Assembly (NCBI GenBank): GCA_036362985.1
Contig: JAYGXS010000006.1
Location: 8,347,014 to 8,411,013 of the forward strand
Length of the DNA: 64,000 bases
Origin: Ligula intestinalis
Taxonomy: Eukaryota > Platyhelminthes > Cestoda > Diphyllobothriidea > Diphyllobothriidae
Direction: 5' to 3'
Below, one piece after another: positions 1-10,007 of this stretch. The position numbers were made by a program, and so were the translations under genes. The notes under the pieces were generated by a model, which was not told the DNA's origin, did not search any database, and saw only the letters and a list, made by a program, of their open reading frames with translations. The stretch's first letter is position 1; each line of letters opens with the position of its first letter.

Positions 1-895
1 TTTTGATTTGTTAACATATTATTGCTCAAGATGTTCTGATTATGTGTCACTTTAAATAGGAAAGTAAAACCATTTTGGAGTCGCCTTTGCCAGAGGGGTT
101 TAAGACCATATCTATTGTACATTACTGTATAGGAGTCTCGGGCGTCATCGCGTTTACACAGAACTCTGGTAAACCTTCGCTGGATTTTTTCTAGTTTCTG
201 TCTGTCATCTGATGGAATGGTACCGAAAAATATTGAGCAGTAATCTAGAATAGGTCAAGCGTACATGTTGTAAAACTAAGTCTTAAGTGTAATTAATGTG
301 AAATTTCTACTTACGAAGCCACCTAGTCGATTGGCTTTCGGTGCGATTTGTTTAAAATGTGAGGATAAGTCAAGAGCATTAGAATAGCTAAGACTTAAAT
401 ATTTTAATGATGTAAGCACTTTTATTTCTTGACCACTAAACATTATGGGGGGGGGGAGATTAAGTGGTCCAAAAATCATGAGATAACATTTTGTTGGTAA
501 AAACGGCATTTGCCACTGAACACGCCAGTCGTTTAGTTATTGAAGATTTAATTCAATTATTATATGCACACTTCTTATTGAATTTTTGTTATAGGCATAT
601 GCGAGTTGTAAGTCATCTGCATATAAAAATGTTTTAGCAGATGTTGATATCGTGGATAACTCATGGATGTAAATGAGAAATATGAGGGGACCTAGGATAG
701 TGCCTTGAAAAACGTCTTTGCTTATATGAGCTGGTTCTGATACTATATTTCGAAGTTGTTCTACTTGGAATTTGTTTTGAAGATAGGATTTGAGGAAATC
801 AAGGAGGGGGGGGGGCAAATCCCGTGACTCACTAGCTTCACGATCAGTCTGTTATGGGGAACTTTATCAAAGGCTTTTTTTACATCAAAGTAAAT
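1..895 (-). pseudogene. Non-LTR reverse transcriptase fragment (family D)
   Basis: The minus strand encodes an internal piece of a LINE reverse transcriptase. Reading from 895 downward, the frames give motif A (IYFDVKKAFDKVPHNRL), motif B (QGTILGPLIFLIYIHEL), the catalytic motif C (FLYADDLQLAY, near 620) and then the start of the C-terminal domain (DYCSIFFGTIP, then KIQRRFTR, near 150-250). The protein is split over at least three frames, and a G-run at about 446-455 and another near 806-815 sit in the coding region. The copy is cut at 895, where an unrelated C'-type fragment begins, and it runs off the window at base 1. The motif order is that of CR1/jockey-like RTs. It is closest to family C of this window but distinct in sequence. 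It is a dead fragment. Confidence 0.8.
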
Positions 896-1054
896 TGAAG
901 CTACCGTGTTCGGTCAGATGTGAAGCTACGGGGTGGTAAAGTTATCGTGGAAGCGTTAAGAGTGGCGTCAGGTCGGTTTACCAGGGTAAGAGCGTTAATT
1001 TATTGGTGATTAGGATTATGAATAACGTTAAACTGAAAGCATTTACCATCTTCA
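896..1054 (-). mobile_element. C'-type LINE fragment, C-terminal-domain part
   Basis: This stretch closely matches 4,139-4,285 (shared words include 'gtggaagcgttaagagtggc'). On the minus strand it encodes the 'INALxPVNRxYAT' region of the C-type C-terminal domain. It resumes at 2,331 after the A0 element, so A0 appears to have inserted here. It has no intact reading frame. Confidence 0.65.
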
Positions 1055-2330
1055 AGTGTTCTTTTCCGCTTTCCAAGATCTTTGAAACTTTAATGGAGAG
1101 GGGCCCCTGCCTACTTACAGGAAGCTGGCCAACATAACACCCATTTATAAAGGAGGAGAGCGAACTTCACCTTATAGCTTTAGACCAGTTAGTCTCACAA
1201 GCATTTGTTGCAAAGTAATGGAGAAACTTATCAAAACGGAACTGATGAGACACATTGAGGAGAAGAACTTGCTAAGGGCAGCGCAACACAGATTCCGAAG
1301 TGGCCACTCTTGTCTCACAAACCTGCTCACATCCATGGAAAGCTGTACGAAATCTCTGTAAATGGGTTCGTCGGTCGATGCGGTCTACATTGACTTCAGC
1401 AAGGCATTCAATAAGGTCCCACACAGATGACTAATAGCAAAGCTGCATCAAATGGGTGGGACTGGAAACCTACTCAAATGGTTAGCCGACTTCCTAACAG
1501 GCAGGCGTCAGCGTGTTTGTATTGAAGACACCAAAACAGAATAGAAAACCGTATCCAGTGGGGTCCAGTGTAAGTAAATCAAAAGTTCAGAGGATGGACA
1601 GACCTTACAAAATGACTTGGATCGCTTGCAAAAGTGGTGTGAAAAATGGCTTCCGCAGCTGAACTTCAACAAATGCCAAGTAATCCGCTTACGGTCTAAT
1701 CGCAGAAAAGTGATACCATCCGAGTATGTTGACTCGATCCCAGGTCATCAACTCGAGCTAGTGAACGAACTACGGGATCTAGGTGTACGCATAACGCCCC
1801 ACCTCAAACCATCAACTCACTGTGCTTAAACCACAAAGAAGGCTATGGGCATCCTCGGAGCGATCAGAAGGTCCTTCCTCTATTTTAATAAGGAGCTTCT
1901 TACGCGAGTCTTCGGAATATTTGTTCGGCCGATGTTAGAGTACTGCGTCCAGGCGTGGTGTCCTTGGATGAAGAAAGATTACGCAATGCTCGAGAAAGTC
2001 CAAAGAAGGGCGACCAAGCTAGTCAGCATCTTAGGAGGTCTTCCACATGAATGCCATCTAGATAGTCTCAATCTTTTCCTTTCTATCATAGGCAATACAA
2101 AGGAGATATGATCATGGTTTTTAAAATCCTCAGGGAAGTAGATTCTGTTCTTCAGATGACCGACTTCTTTGAATTTGCACAAACAATACATCTACGCAAT
2201 CATCCATACAAACTGAAGAAACACCACGCCAAACTAGAAGTGCGGGCCCACTTCTTCTCCCAGCGGGTCATTGAAGAATGGAAAAAACTTCCTTCCTTTC
2301 CCTTATATAAACTGAATTATACTGAATGAT
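1055..2330 (+). pseudogene. A0: degenerate family-A (CR1-like) RT copy lacking motif C
   Basis: The plus strand reads as a CR1-like RT in pieces: KLANITPIYKGGE and FRPVSLTSICCKVMEKLIK (about 1,120-1,240), motif A as VDAVYIDFSKAFNKVPH (about 1,375-1,425), thumb region QKWCEKWLPQLNFNKCQVIRL (1,617 on) and the C-terminal domain with RSFLYFNKELLTRVFGIFVR and EKVQRRATKLV (1,845-2,111). About 120 bp expected between motif B and the region after motif C is missing near 1,565-1,600, so the catalytic FADD is gone. In-frame stops lie near 1,362, 1,428, 1,827 and 2,109. It is 5'-truncated and inserted in opposite orientation into the C' fragment formed by 896-1,054 and 2,331-2,385. Compare A1 for the intact order. 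Confidence 0.8.
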
Positions 2331-3005
2331 ACCCAAAGAAATTAAATATTTGCTAACTGACATATATCTGTATAAGAAATAAATATTTTTTTATTTTAGG
2401 TCAGGAGGGCTTCGCATTGCAAACTAAGTGCTGTGGGAAAATAAATGCAAAATTTATAAATGCTGCTCTCCGGATCAGCAACATATGCAGGAAGAGCGTT
2501 CAGCAATGTCTGCAGATAAATTTATATTCACTAAGATATTGTCAATTTAAAATAATACTTAACACTCTATGAAACGCATAGTGAACTATGGAGGAAGCAG
2601 TGAAAAAAATACGATCAATAAATAGGGGGCAGAGTTCATCATACCCCCATTTAAAAAACACAAAACGTTGGGGAAAAAAACTGCTTCCACAGAATTAAGG
2701 AGGTTGGTTGATAGGGTTGATTGAAGTGAAATGAGACAGGACAGTTGATGAGAACGTTTGAGGGCTGGAAACGCTTCTTGTCGTTGGAGAAGTCTTATAA
2801 CAGCAGATGCTGCCGTTTACCAGGGTAACACCGCCCGACTGGCCTTATGATCAACAATCATGGAGGTGAGACCGGAGGAGGCCATCGCTGACGTAAGGTT
2901 GTTGTAAAAAAACACTTGTTTCGATGGCGGAAAAGGATGAACAGAGACAACGGCAAGAAAAAGGTTCGCAAGGCTGGCGATAAGAAATCTTGTTGTTAAA
3001 GCTTT
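2331..3005 (-). mobile_element. C' remnant (2,331-2,385) joined to the 3' end of a C-alpha LINE
   Basis: Bases 2,331-2,385 resume the C' C-terminal domain (minus-strand CQLAN region). From about 2,386 a different sequence starts. It matches 4,341-4,675 and 19,550-19,960 and behaves as the 3' untranslated end of a minus-strand C-alpha element (shared words 'gaaacgcatagtgaactatgg' and 'aaactgcttccacagaatta'). Similarity to the 3' part of copy C3 fades near 3,005. No credible coding sequence is seen; the small ORFs here are spurious. Confidence 0.6.
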
Positions 3006-3183
3006 CTCTTTGCCATCCAGTGTTCTTCTGAAATCTTCAACCGAGGCAGTAACCGCCTCGCTTGGTGGCAATTTCCAGGATCGCAAAATTCGTTTTGCTT
3101 ACGTCCAATCGAGTGCATTCGCTTGTGACCTTCTATGGATGGCCACACAGCTGAGGTATGTTGGCTTAAATTTAATACCCCAA
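3006..3183. other. Unassigned sequence
   Basis: I recognise no gene, repeat or motif between the C-alpha fragment and the Penelope-like remnant. Confidence 0.4.
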
Positions 3184-3484
3184 TCAGGGAGGAACTGCGG
3201 CCCAGATTATGCGAAATATCCAGAAGAGGTTAAACTGTAAGGGCCTGTATAACCAGGGCAATATGCCAAGCTTTACCGAATTGAGACAAATTTTCGCATT
3301 CCAGTAAGTGAATATTGAAGAAGAAGACGTTTTATCGAACACCACAATCATTAATTTATTAGTCTGAGCTTTCGAACCCATGCATAAGTCCATCTTCAGA
3401 GTTGGGAAAACAGCAACAAATGAGGTGGCTACTCCGCAGTGGTGAGTTGGCGGCCGAAGCATACAATTATCTATTTTCTTCACA
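3184..3484 (-). mobile_element. Penelope-like terminal remnant with hammerhead-like motif
   Basis: On the minus strand this segment carries CTGAAGA (3,393-3,399), an imperfect hairpin (GGACTT pairing with GGGTTC, including G-T pairs) and GAAAGCTC (ending near 3,366). This is the order of hammerhead core elements found in the terminal repeats of Penelope-like elements. One extra base lies between CTGAAGA and the hairpin, and I find no convincing stem I, so it is at best a decayed ribozyme. The 99-codon open frame over it has no recognised domain. The assignment to a PLE rests on this motif alone. Confidence 0.35.
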
Positions 3485-4340
3485 TTTAATGATAATTAAT
3501 TGTATAATTAACAACAAAGGGCTCTTTCATTACAAACGAAGTGCTATCATGAAAATAAAAATATTTCCAATTAACACCGAACTCTTATTTAAGAACTATC
3601 TGCGCAGTAAAAATCTCCTATATTAGTGAATAAGCTGAGCGTGCCAATGATTTCTAAAAATGAAGATAAAAAACTGCCTTCATCGGTAGCATGGTATGCC
3701 ATAATGTACTTAGATGGGATCCTGCTGTTGAGTGTTCGGGATGCTTATTGCCATGGGAAAAATACTATAGCGGTGAGTTAAGAAGTTGTCATGCGGAACA
3801 ACAGGAGAAGACAGAAGACCTCAATGCAAGATCACTGGGATGCGACCCATCAGAATCCAGAGTCCACCAACAAGTTAGTGACCAAGCAATAATCATCAAT
3901 GGCGTCCTCGAAGATCTCCGTATCCTGGAAAGAGCTTCAAATACCAAAAAGGGCCCTTTCCGAAATCTAAAATTTGCGTGGTTTGAAAAGAAACAGACAG
4001 TAGCGACTTTATTTCCTCCAAATTGAAATGTTTACGCAACTTGCCTTTGAAAATTGCTAATGCAGAAGACCACCTAATTTCGAGTGGAAGATTTTTCCAA
4101 ATAAATGAATACTTAAAGGTAAAGAAAAGCGAGACTGGTCAGATGTGGAGCTACGGGGTGATCAAGTTATCGTGGAAGCGTTAAGAGTGGCATAATGTCG
4201 GTTTACCGGCGCAAGAGCGTTAATTTGTGGGAGATATGGACTATTAATAACGCGAGAGTAGAGCATGTACTAGCTTCAAGCCTTTTTTACCCAAAACATT
4301 AAATATTTGCTAACTGACATCTATCTGTATGAGAATTAAA
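3485..4340 (-). mobile_element. C' LINE, 3' part (C-terminal domain and 3' UTR)
   Basis: The minus strand from 4,340 to about 3,900 encodes a C-type C-terminal domain in shifted frames: CQLAN, LEAS, INALAPVNRHYATLN, TSDQSRFFTFKYSFIWKNLPLEI, LAIFKGKLRKHFNLEEIKSLL. The stretch 3,900-3,515 matches, in reverse complement, the 3' UTR of the plus-strand C' copy at 9,470-9,970. An AT-rich stretch at 3,485-3,513 looks like a decayed (ATT)n tail. The 111-codon plus-strand ORF 3,691-4,026 is an antisense shadow. At 4,341 the element is interrupted by the 3' end of a C-alpha copy. Confidence 0.65.
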
Positions 4341-4680
4341 TTGAAGAATTTATTTAACACCTGGAGGACCTCGTCATTTCAAAATTAGTCCTGTGCGAAA
4401 ATAAATGCAAAATTTATTAATGCTGCTCTCCAGAGCGACCACATATGCAGAGGGAGCGTTCAGTAATGTGTGCATGTAAATTCATATTGACTAGCGTATC
4501 GTCATTTTAAAATACAATTTAACACTCTCTGAAACGCATAGTGAACTATGGAGAAAGAAGTAAAAAAATATTATCAATAAAAGGGCGGAAGTGTTCAGCG
4601 GACCCCCACTTTAAAAAACAAAACGTTGGGGAAAAAACTGCTTCCACAGAATTCATTCAGTCTGTCAGTATATTTGAGGA
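4341..4680 (-). mobile_element. C-alpha LINE 3' UTR fragment
   Basis: This stretch is similar to 2,386-2,700 and 19,550-19,700 (shared 'aaataaatgcaaaatttat' and 'acaaaacgttggggaaaaa'). It is a 3' end without coding sequence. It abuts the C' C-terminal domain at the same internal position as the copy at 2,386. Confidence 0.6.
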
Positions 4681-5915
4681 AAAAATAGGCTCGCGCCTTT
4701 GAACTCCCTATTTGTCACATCAAAATCTCAGGAATTTTAAACAATGTTAACAAGTTAACAGTCAGAAAAATATAGTGGTGTTTCAAGTTTAATTTATTAC
4801 ATAGTTCACGTTGTGTTGTAGCATTTGCATATTAAGTCGGTGTTTGAATGTCTCCACAGATTGGGACACAACAATCGCCTCGGGAAGGTTATTCCACGGG
4901 TCCACGACACGATTAGAGAAAAAATTCTTTCGTACATCCAATCGTCCTTGGGGCACATTCAGTTTGAAGAAATGCCCTTGGAGATTAGTTTTAGTGGCGA
5001 GTTGGAAGACATCGTCACACATGAGTGCGCAGTCAAAGCCACGCATAATACGGAAGGTTTGCATCAAATCTCCGCAAAACTGCCTTTAAATCAAAAAAAT
5101 ATGTATTAAGGTTATTTAGGTGGATCTCATATGGTAGTAAACCTTGGCTTCTTACTAATTTTGTTGCCCGCCGCTGCACCCTCTCAAATATGTTATAATT
5201 CTGTCGAATCCACGGTCTCCAGGCATGAATCACGTATTCAAGATGTGGCCTTATGAAGGTACTGAAGATTTTCGAGAAACAGTCTTCATCAAAAACCGTT
5301 TAATGCCCGCTCGATGGCGTACAACATTGAAGTTGCAATTTTAGCCACCATACAACATTGTGTTAAAGGTTTAAGATTGTCTGCCATCCAGATGCTGAGA
5401 TCCTTCGGTATTTCTGTTTCCTGCAGTAGGATTCCATTCAGATGGTACGGTCGCGCATAAGGCACCGCATTTCGAGTTCCCAGGCGCAGCAGAGTGCATT
5501 TGTTCGAATTGAAGGAGAGCAGCCATCTATGTGACCGATCGTTTAATCAAAAAAGATTTTCTTGGAAGTTATCTTCATCAGCAGCACACCTGATAACCTT
5601 CCATATTATTACATCATCTGCAAACGTGGCACATTCGCAGTCCAATTCATGTACACAATCATTAACGAACAAGATAAAGAGGGTAGGTCCGAGTACTGAA
5701 CCTTGAGGGACTCCGCTCTCGATGACTGTCGGCCTTGATTGTTGTCGTCCTACACACACCATTTAGGAACGACCTGATAGTAAATTCTCAATCCACGTAA
5801 GAAGTCTGCCTCCGATACCCATCACTCTGTACTTATGCAGGAGACGTTGGTGTGAAATATTGTCGAAGGCCTTCCGGAAATCAATGTAGGCTGCATGCAC
5901 GGTTTCTTTTGCACC
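4681..5915 (-). pseudogene. A'': family-A RT and C-terminal domain, decayed
   Basis: On the minus strand, in order from 5,915: motif A (AAYIDFRKAFDNISHQRLL), motif B (ESGVPQGSVLGPTLFILFVND, about 5,690), motif C (ATFADDVIIW, about 5,610), the C-terminal 'AWRPW' and ERVQRRATKLVRSQG (about 5,150-5,220), and HFFKLNVPQGRLDVRKNFFS (about 4,930). The frame changes at least three times and has a TAG after LLSGRS near 5,766. A 3' non-coding tail fills about 4,681-4,788. It is cut at 5,915 by the 3' end of C1. Its missing upstream part is probably the EN fragment at 11,809-12,301, which resumes the same family and strand beyond C1, with roughly 900 bp between linker and motif A lost. Confidence 0.75.
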
Positions 5916-6299
5916 GAAAAAATGAAAATTCAAAAATAATTTGACAGTATGTGCAAGTAGATGTAGAAATTCGTAATAATGTCAGCAGAAATTGTCCTTT
6001 TGGGGCAACATTTAGCAATGTTTTGCAGGTAATTTTGAACTAAAAACGAAAACTTATGACAGTAAAAAAAACTCTTACAGTGAAAAGGTAGACAGTGTTC
6101 AATGGGCCTCCATGTTCAAAAAGTGTGCAAGAGAAAAAAAACTGCTTAGGAAGATAGTAGTAGGAATATAGTAGTAGAGCATTAAAAGGTGTGGGTGGTC
6201 TGATGAAGGAGAGTAGTCAACGAAACTGCAGCATTTAAGACTGAGTGCTTCCGTGTGGTTTCGTTTGATTCAGCGGTGGTTAATGGAAACATCTATGTT
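5916..6299 (-). mobile_element. C1 LINE, 3' UTR segment (first of three pieces)
   Basis: This is the 3' end of the C1 copy. It matches, in reverse complement, the 3' ends of C4 (24,300-24,680) and C5 (30,230-30,620), including the terminal block ending near the word 'aatttttattttttcg'. The piece 6,137-6,299 is repeated at 8,493-8,655 on the other side of B1. Confidence 0.75.
6137..6299 (+). repeat. Left 163-bp direct repeat flanking B1
   Basis: This segment aligns without gaps to 8,493-8,655. I counted about 16 mismatches by eye (roughly 90% identity). It ends exactly where the B1 3' tail begins. Confidence 0.8.
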
Positions 6300-6412
6300 A
6301 TTATAATAATATAATAATAATATGTTTATTATGCCAGTTTACAGGCAATTGTAAAGAGTTGGTAATGCACCTCTTGGGCGCCTTCCAACACCTCGAAGAC
6401 CGTAAAAAACCT

Positions 6413-6500
6413 AAAACAAACTCCTTATGTTGCAGCCAGTATTGGTTTTGTTTCAGGTTTTTTGTTTCGTCAATACTGGGCGAGATTAGGAGTTTGTTTT
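6413..6500 (-). other. Long two-step hairpin in family-B 3' UTR
   Basis: Bases 6,413-6,425 (AAAACAAACTCCT) pair perfectly with 6,488-6,500. Inside that, 6,436-6,444 (CCAGTATTG) pair perfectly with 6,471-6,479. The two helices (13 and 9 bp) are separated by 10 nt on one side and 8 nt on the other. The structure lies in the 3' UTR, where LINE RTs are known to recognise RNA structure in several families. That role here is inference. Confidence 0.75.
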
Positions 6501-6764
6501 AAGTGAAAAATACATGCCTTCAAAGGTATGATACAAACGGAATAAATGTACAGTTGTAAGCTGAGTTGACTCATCAGCAGGAGAACTGTTTCATATCGTT
6601 TAAAAACATTAGTTCCAGACGGAGAGGGTTGGCACAAGAACACAGTGTTCTCAGTCTTTCTTCAATGGTTGTCGGCAAAAGTTGCGAGCTATCGGCTGAA
6701 GGGTTAGCAGACTGCGGGTTGCTGCTTTAGCAGCATTATCTTCAGCAGCGAAGCCTGGCGGGGT

Positions 6765-8456
6765 TCAAAGTCCACGAACGCCATCAGAGTGAAAGAGAGA
6801 TTCCACCGAGTCAGCACCCAAAATTCGTGAAAGTTGTCCTGAATGTAGAAAACTAGTTATAGCTCTCTTAAACATAGGGTAGTTTTGCTGGGTTTTAATA
6901 CTTTTGGGCAGCTTATTCCAGATTGATATGGCATTTACTGAAAAGAATTGCCGGTACTTAACTGTGCGTGCCATAGGAAGAAATAAAAATACGTCTCGAT
7001 GACTGGCGCGTCGAGAGTGCTCAAGCTGCCTTATTGTACTAAGAGGATTAAAGGTTTGACCATTCAAAAGTTTAAACAGTAAAAATAGACCCTTCTGCAA
7101 TCGACGAAGCCATAGGGGATCCAGCTTTATAAGTTCGCACCTTTGTTGGTAGGTTAAGTTACGGTGTTCTGTAGTGAAAACTCTTCTAGTGAAGAAGTGC
7201 TGCACCGATTCTATTTTCTTCCGTTCACTAGTGCGCAGAAGACTGAACAGAGGCGAGCAGTATTCAAGACTAGGTCTCACGTACATATTATAAAGGCTAG
7301 TTCTAACCTTTAAAGTCTTAAAATTTCTAAGGATAAATCCGGTGGTTCGGCGTGCTTTCGAGACTATCAGGGCACAGTGCTCTGACAAATTGAGACTATT
7401 AGAGTAGGATATGCCCAAATCCTTGATAACTCCTGGGACATTTAGTTCGTGGCCGTCAATGCTTAATTCCGGTTGATGATCGTCGCCAACAACCATAGCG
7501 GAACATTTGTGCCATGATAGGGTGAGGTGCCATGTGCAACACCACTGGGCGAAGGCCTGAAGATCCTTTTTTATCAGCTCGAGCACGATGTTGCGATCTG
7601 CCGGTTTATATCGATAAGCGACTTTTAAATCATCAGCGTACATGAAGGGTCTGCCATACTGAAAATAATCTAAAACGTCGTTGACAAAAAGGCAAAATAG
7701 GAGCGGACCCAGTACACTACCCTGTATAACTCCACTCCTCACATACGTGGGGTTGGAGATAACATTGGAAATTTTTACTCGTTGTGTGCGAGCATCCAAA
7801 TAGGAAGATATGAATTTCAGTGGCTTGCTACCTATGCCGAAGGAGGCCAGTTTCAGAAGGAGGAGGTTATGATCGACCCGATCAAAGGCCTTAGTTAAAT
7901 CAAAATAGACGCTATAAGTGGCAAAACCGCTGTCTCTAGATTGCAGCACATAATCAAAGAAAGAGAGCTGGTAGGTGTCACAAGATCGTTTCTCGAGAAA
8001 GCCATGTTGAGCTGTACTGAGCAGGTTGTTCTCTGTCAAGTGACGCATCATCTTCTCTTTGATTAAGGTCTCCAAGATCTTCGATGCTGCGGGAAGTGTA
8101 TTTATTGGCCTAAAGTTGTCGAATGATGTCGATCGGCCATGCTTGCGAATAGGCATTATGTGCGATTCCTTCCACAACGAAGGAAAGGTTTCGCTCTCAA
8201 GAGCAAGATTAAATACCTTACAAAGAATCGATGGAAAGATATCATTCGCTTCAGCTTTTAGAAGGCTAACTGGGACGCCATCTGGTCCTGGACTATAGGA
8301 TTGACGATAACGACGAATGGCTACAGTCACATCCCAGACGGTAAAACTTATGGTTTCGAGTATGGCACCCGTCCAAGCCTGGATAACCGGAGGTGCAGCG
8401 AACGAGCTTTCTCTAAACGTTTTGGAAAGGAACGCATTGAAGCTATCGGCGGTCAA
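6765..8456 (-). CDS. Reverse transcriptase of B1 (5'-truncated, otherwise open)
   Basis: This is a 563-codon open frame for a LINE RT, the enzyme that copies element RNA into DNA at a nicked target. Fingers: SPGPDGVPVSLLK (about residues 54-66) and FRPINTLPAASKILETLI (115-132). Motif A: YFDLTKAFD with the first catalytic Asp at 186. Motif B: SGVIQGSVLGPLLF (241-254). Motif C: YADD at 273-276 (bases 7,629-7,640), giving the remaining catalytic aspartates. The C-terminal domain has EYCSPLF and the KIESVQHFFTRRVF region. The stated start is not an ATG: the frame is open upstream through the truncation at about 8,492, where B2 continues into a linker and EN. No stop or frameshift is present, in contrast to every other RT here. 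Whether it is ever translated is unknown, because the promoter end is missing. Confidence 0.88.
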   Translation of the reverse strand: MTADSFNAFLSKTFRESSFAAPPVIQAWTGAILETISFTVWDVTVAIRRYRQSYSPGPDGVPVSLLKAEANDIFPSILCKVFNLALESETFPSLWKESHIMPIRKHGRSTSFDNFRPINTLPAASKILETLIKEKMMRHLTENNLLSTAQHGFLEKRSCDTYQLSFFDYVLQSRDSGFATYSVYFDLTKAFDRVDHNLLLLKLASFGIGSKPLKFISSYLDARTQRVKISNVISNPTYVRSGVIQGSVLGPLLFCLFVNDVLDYFQYGRPFMYADDLKVAYRYKPADRNIVLELIKKDLQAFAQWCCTWHLTLSWHKCSAMVVGDDHQPELSIDGHELNVPGVIKDLGISYSNSLNLSEHCALIVSKARRTTGFILRNFKTLKVRTSLYNMYVRPSLEYCSPLFSLLRTSERKKIESVQHFFTRRVFTTEHRNLTYQQRCELIKLDPLWLRRLQKGLFLLFKLLNGQTFNPLSTIRQLEHSRRASHRDVFLFLPMARTVKYRQFFSVNAISIWNKLPKSIKTQQNYPMFKRAITSFLHSGQLSRILGADSVESLFHSDGVRGL

Positions 8457-8492
8457 CTTAGCGTCAGCTATGGGGTTTCCAAAAGCATCTTG

Positions 8493-8655
8493 AAAAACTG
8501 TTCAGGGATATAGTAGTAGGAACATAGTAGTAGAGCAGAAATAGGTGTGGGTGGTCTGATGAAGGTGAGAAGTCAACGAAACTGCAGCAATTTATACTGA
8601 GTACTTCAGCGTGGTTTCGTTTGATTCAGCGGTGGTTAATGGAAACATCTATGTT
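8493..8655 (+). repeat. Right 163-bp direct repeat flanking B1
   Basis: Partner of 6,137-6,299. It begins exactly where B1 sequence ends ('cttgaaaaactg' at the junction). Confidence 0.8.
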
Positions 8656-9146
8656 CTCGGGGGACACGAGGCAGAGAGAATAGTTTCAAGCAGATCTCCT
8701 CATTTCCCAATGGTCCTATCTCGGAGTCATGGAGAAAGCTGCTCGGAAAAGATGTGGAGAATAGAAGGTTAATAAAATCAGTGTTACGGTACATATGTAG
8801 TACCCATTTGAAAGCAGACAGTCTAGTTAACGACCTAATTTCGATTGACAAGTTATTCCACAGAAAGCTATATCTGGAAGCAAAAAACAACGAACGTTTA
8901 CATGAGGAAGATGCAGGGGGGTATAATAATTGCCGAGTTTCTTAGGTTGTAGGGATGGCTGACGGGGGTAATGACAGAAGTCCTGGGAAAATTTATGTTA
9001 TTATTAAGCCGAAAAAGAAGACAAAAACCTGCTGCCAATCTCCTGACCCAAAGGAACTTTAGTTTCGTTAATTGGCATCTATTTGCGTAGCAAGTATTAG
9101 AAGCTGTCGGATACAGCAGTTTTCGTGTGAACGTTTTTTGAATTTG
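8493..9146 (-). mobile_element. C1 LINE, C-terminal domain (second piece)
   Basis: The minus strand encodes, with frame changes, SRSKIEQIQKTFTRKLL, CQLTKLKFLWVRRLAAGFCLLF (about 8,980-9,146) and then YSFLWNNLSIEIRSLTRLSAF and INLLFSTSFPSSFLHDSE (8,650-8,870). It matches C4 and C5 over its whole length. It is cut at 9,146 by a plus-strand C' insertion and resumes at 10,007; about 9 bp expected at that junction are missing. Confidence 0.75.
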
Positions 9147-9971
9147 TTCAATTTTTGAACGGCTACCTTAACAATAGTCCTAATCTCCCACAAATTAACG
9201 CTCTCCTTCCAGTTGACCGACCTTACGCCGCTCGTAACTCTTTCATGATAATTTTACCACCCCATAGCTCCACATCTAACCGTTCTCGCTTTTTTACCTC
9301 CAAATATGCTTTTATTTGGAACAACCTTCCTCTCGATATTAGACTGTCTTCTACACTGTCGATTTTTAAAGGCAAATTATATAAGCATTTAAATTTAGAG
9401 GAAATAAAGTCGTTACTGTCTGTTTCCTTTCCAAACACGCAAGTTGTAGATTTTGAAAGGGGACCTCCTGGCATTTGAAGCTCTTCCCAGGATACTAAAA
9501 TGGTTTCTAAATATGTTAGCATTTCCCTCTGCAGAGTCAAGCATCACTTCTAAGGGCTGCGAATTCTTCTCCGTTTTTGCAACCTTCGCTGTGGTCTTCG
9601 CGATTGGCTCTGGCATCTGGTGGGTCACAACTCGATGATGTCGCCTTGACTTTTACTGCCTTCTCCTGCCTTCCGGATGACCTCTTCCTAACTCAACGAT
9701 ATATTATTTTTTCCCATGACCATAAACGTCCCGAACCCTCAACATCAGGTCCCAAACTAACCACATCAAACCCTTTTACCTATTAAGGCAGTTTTTTCTC
9801 CTAAACTTTTTTTGAACTCGGTGGCCCGCTGAACTCATCCACCGATCTAGGAGTTTTTTTTACTGCCGATGACAATTATTTATAAGAGTTCACTGCTCAT
9901 CATTATTATTTTTTTTTTCACGATAGCACTAAGTTTGTAACGACAGGGCCCCTTGGGCCTTAAATATACAA

Positions 9972-10007
<36 letters not shown>

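Larger units (their letters stand above)
6300..8492 (-). mobile_element. B1: 5'-truncated family-B LINE with intact RT frame
   Basis: B1 lies inside C1. Its 3' end is an imperfect TAA/TTA repeat (6,300-6,325), followed inward by about 440 bp of 3' UTR with a strong hairpin (6,413-6,500), then the RT frame, which stays open to the truncation point near 8,492. Relative to B2, everything upstream of the linker (EN domain and 5' end) is missing, which is the usual result of incomplete target-primed reverse transcription. B1 is flanked by 163-bp direct repeats. Confidence 0.85.

Noticed and set aside
446..455. G-run as a regulatory or quadruplex element
   Set aside because: A single homopolymer within a decayed LINE; no further G-tracts nearby to form a quadruplex.
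3691..4026. 111-codon plus-strand ORF
   Set aside because: It is antisense to the C' 3' UTR and C-terminal domain and is not conserved in other C' copies.
8059..8513. Plus-strand ORFs of 79 and 70 codons, with a near copy at 25,192-25,431
   Set aside because: Both are antisense to the family-B RT and linker; their similarity only reflects the LINE copies beneath them.
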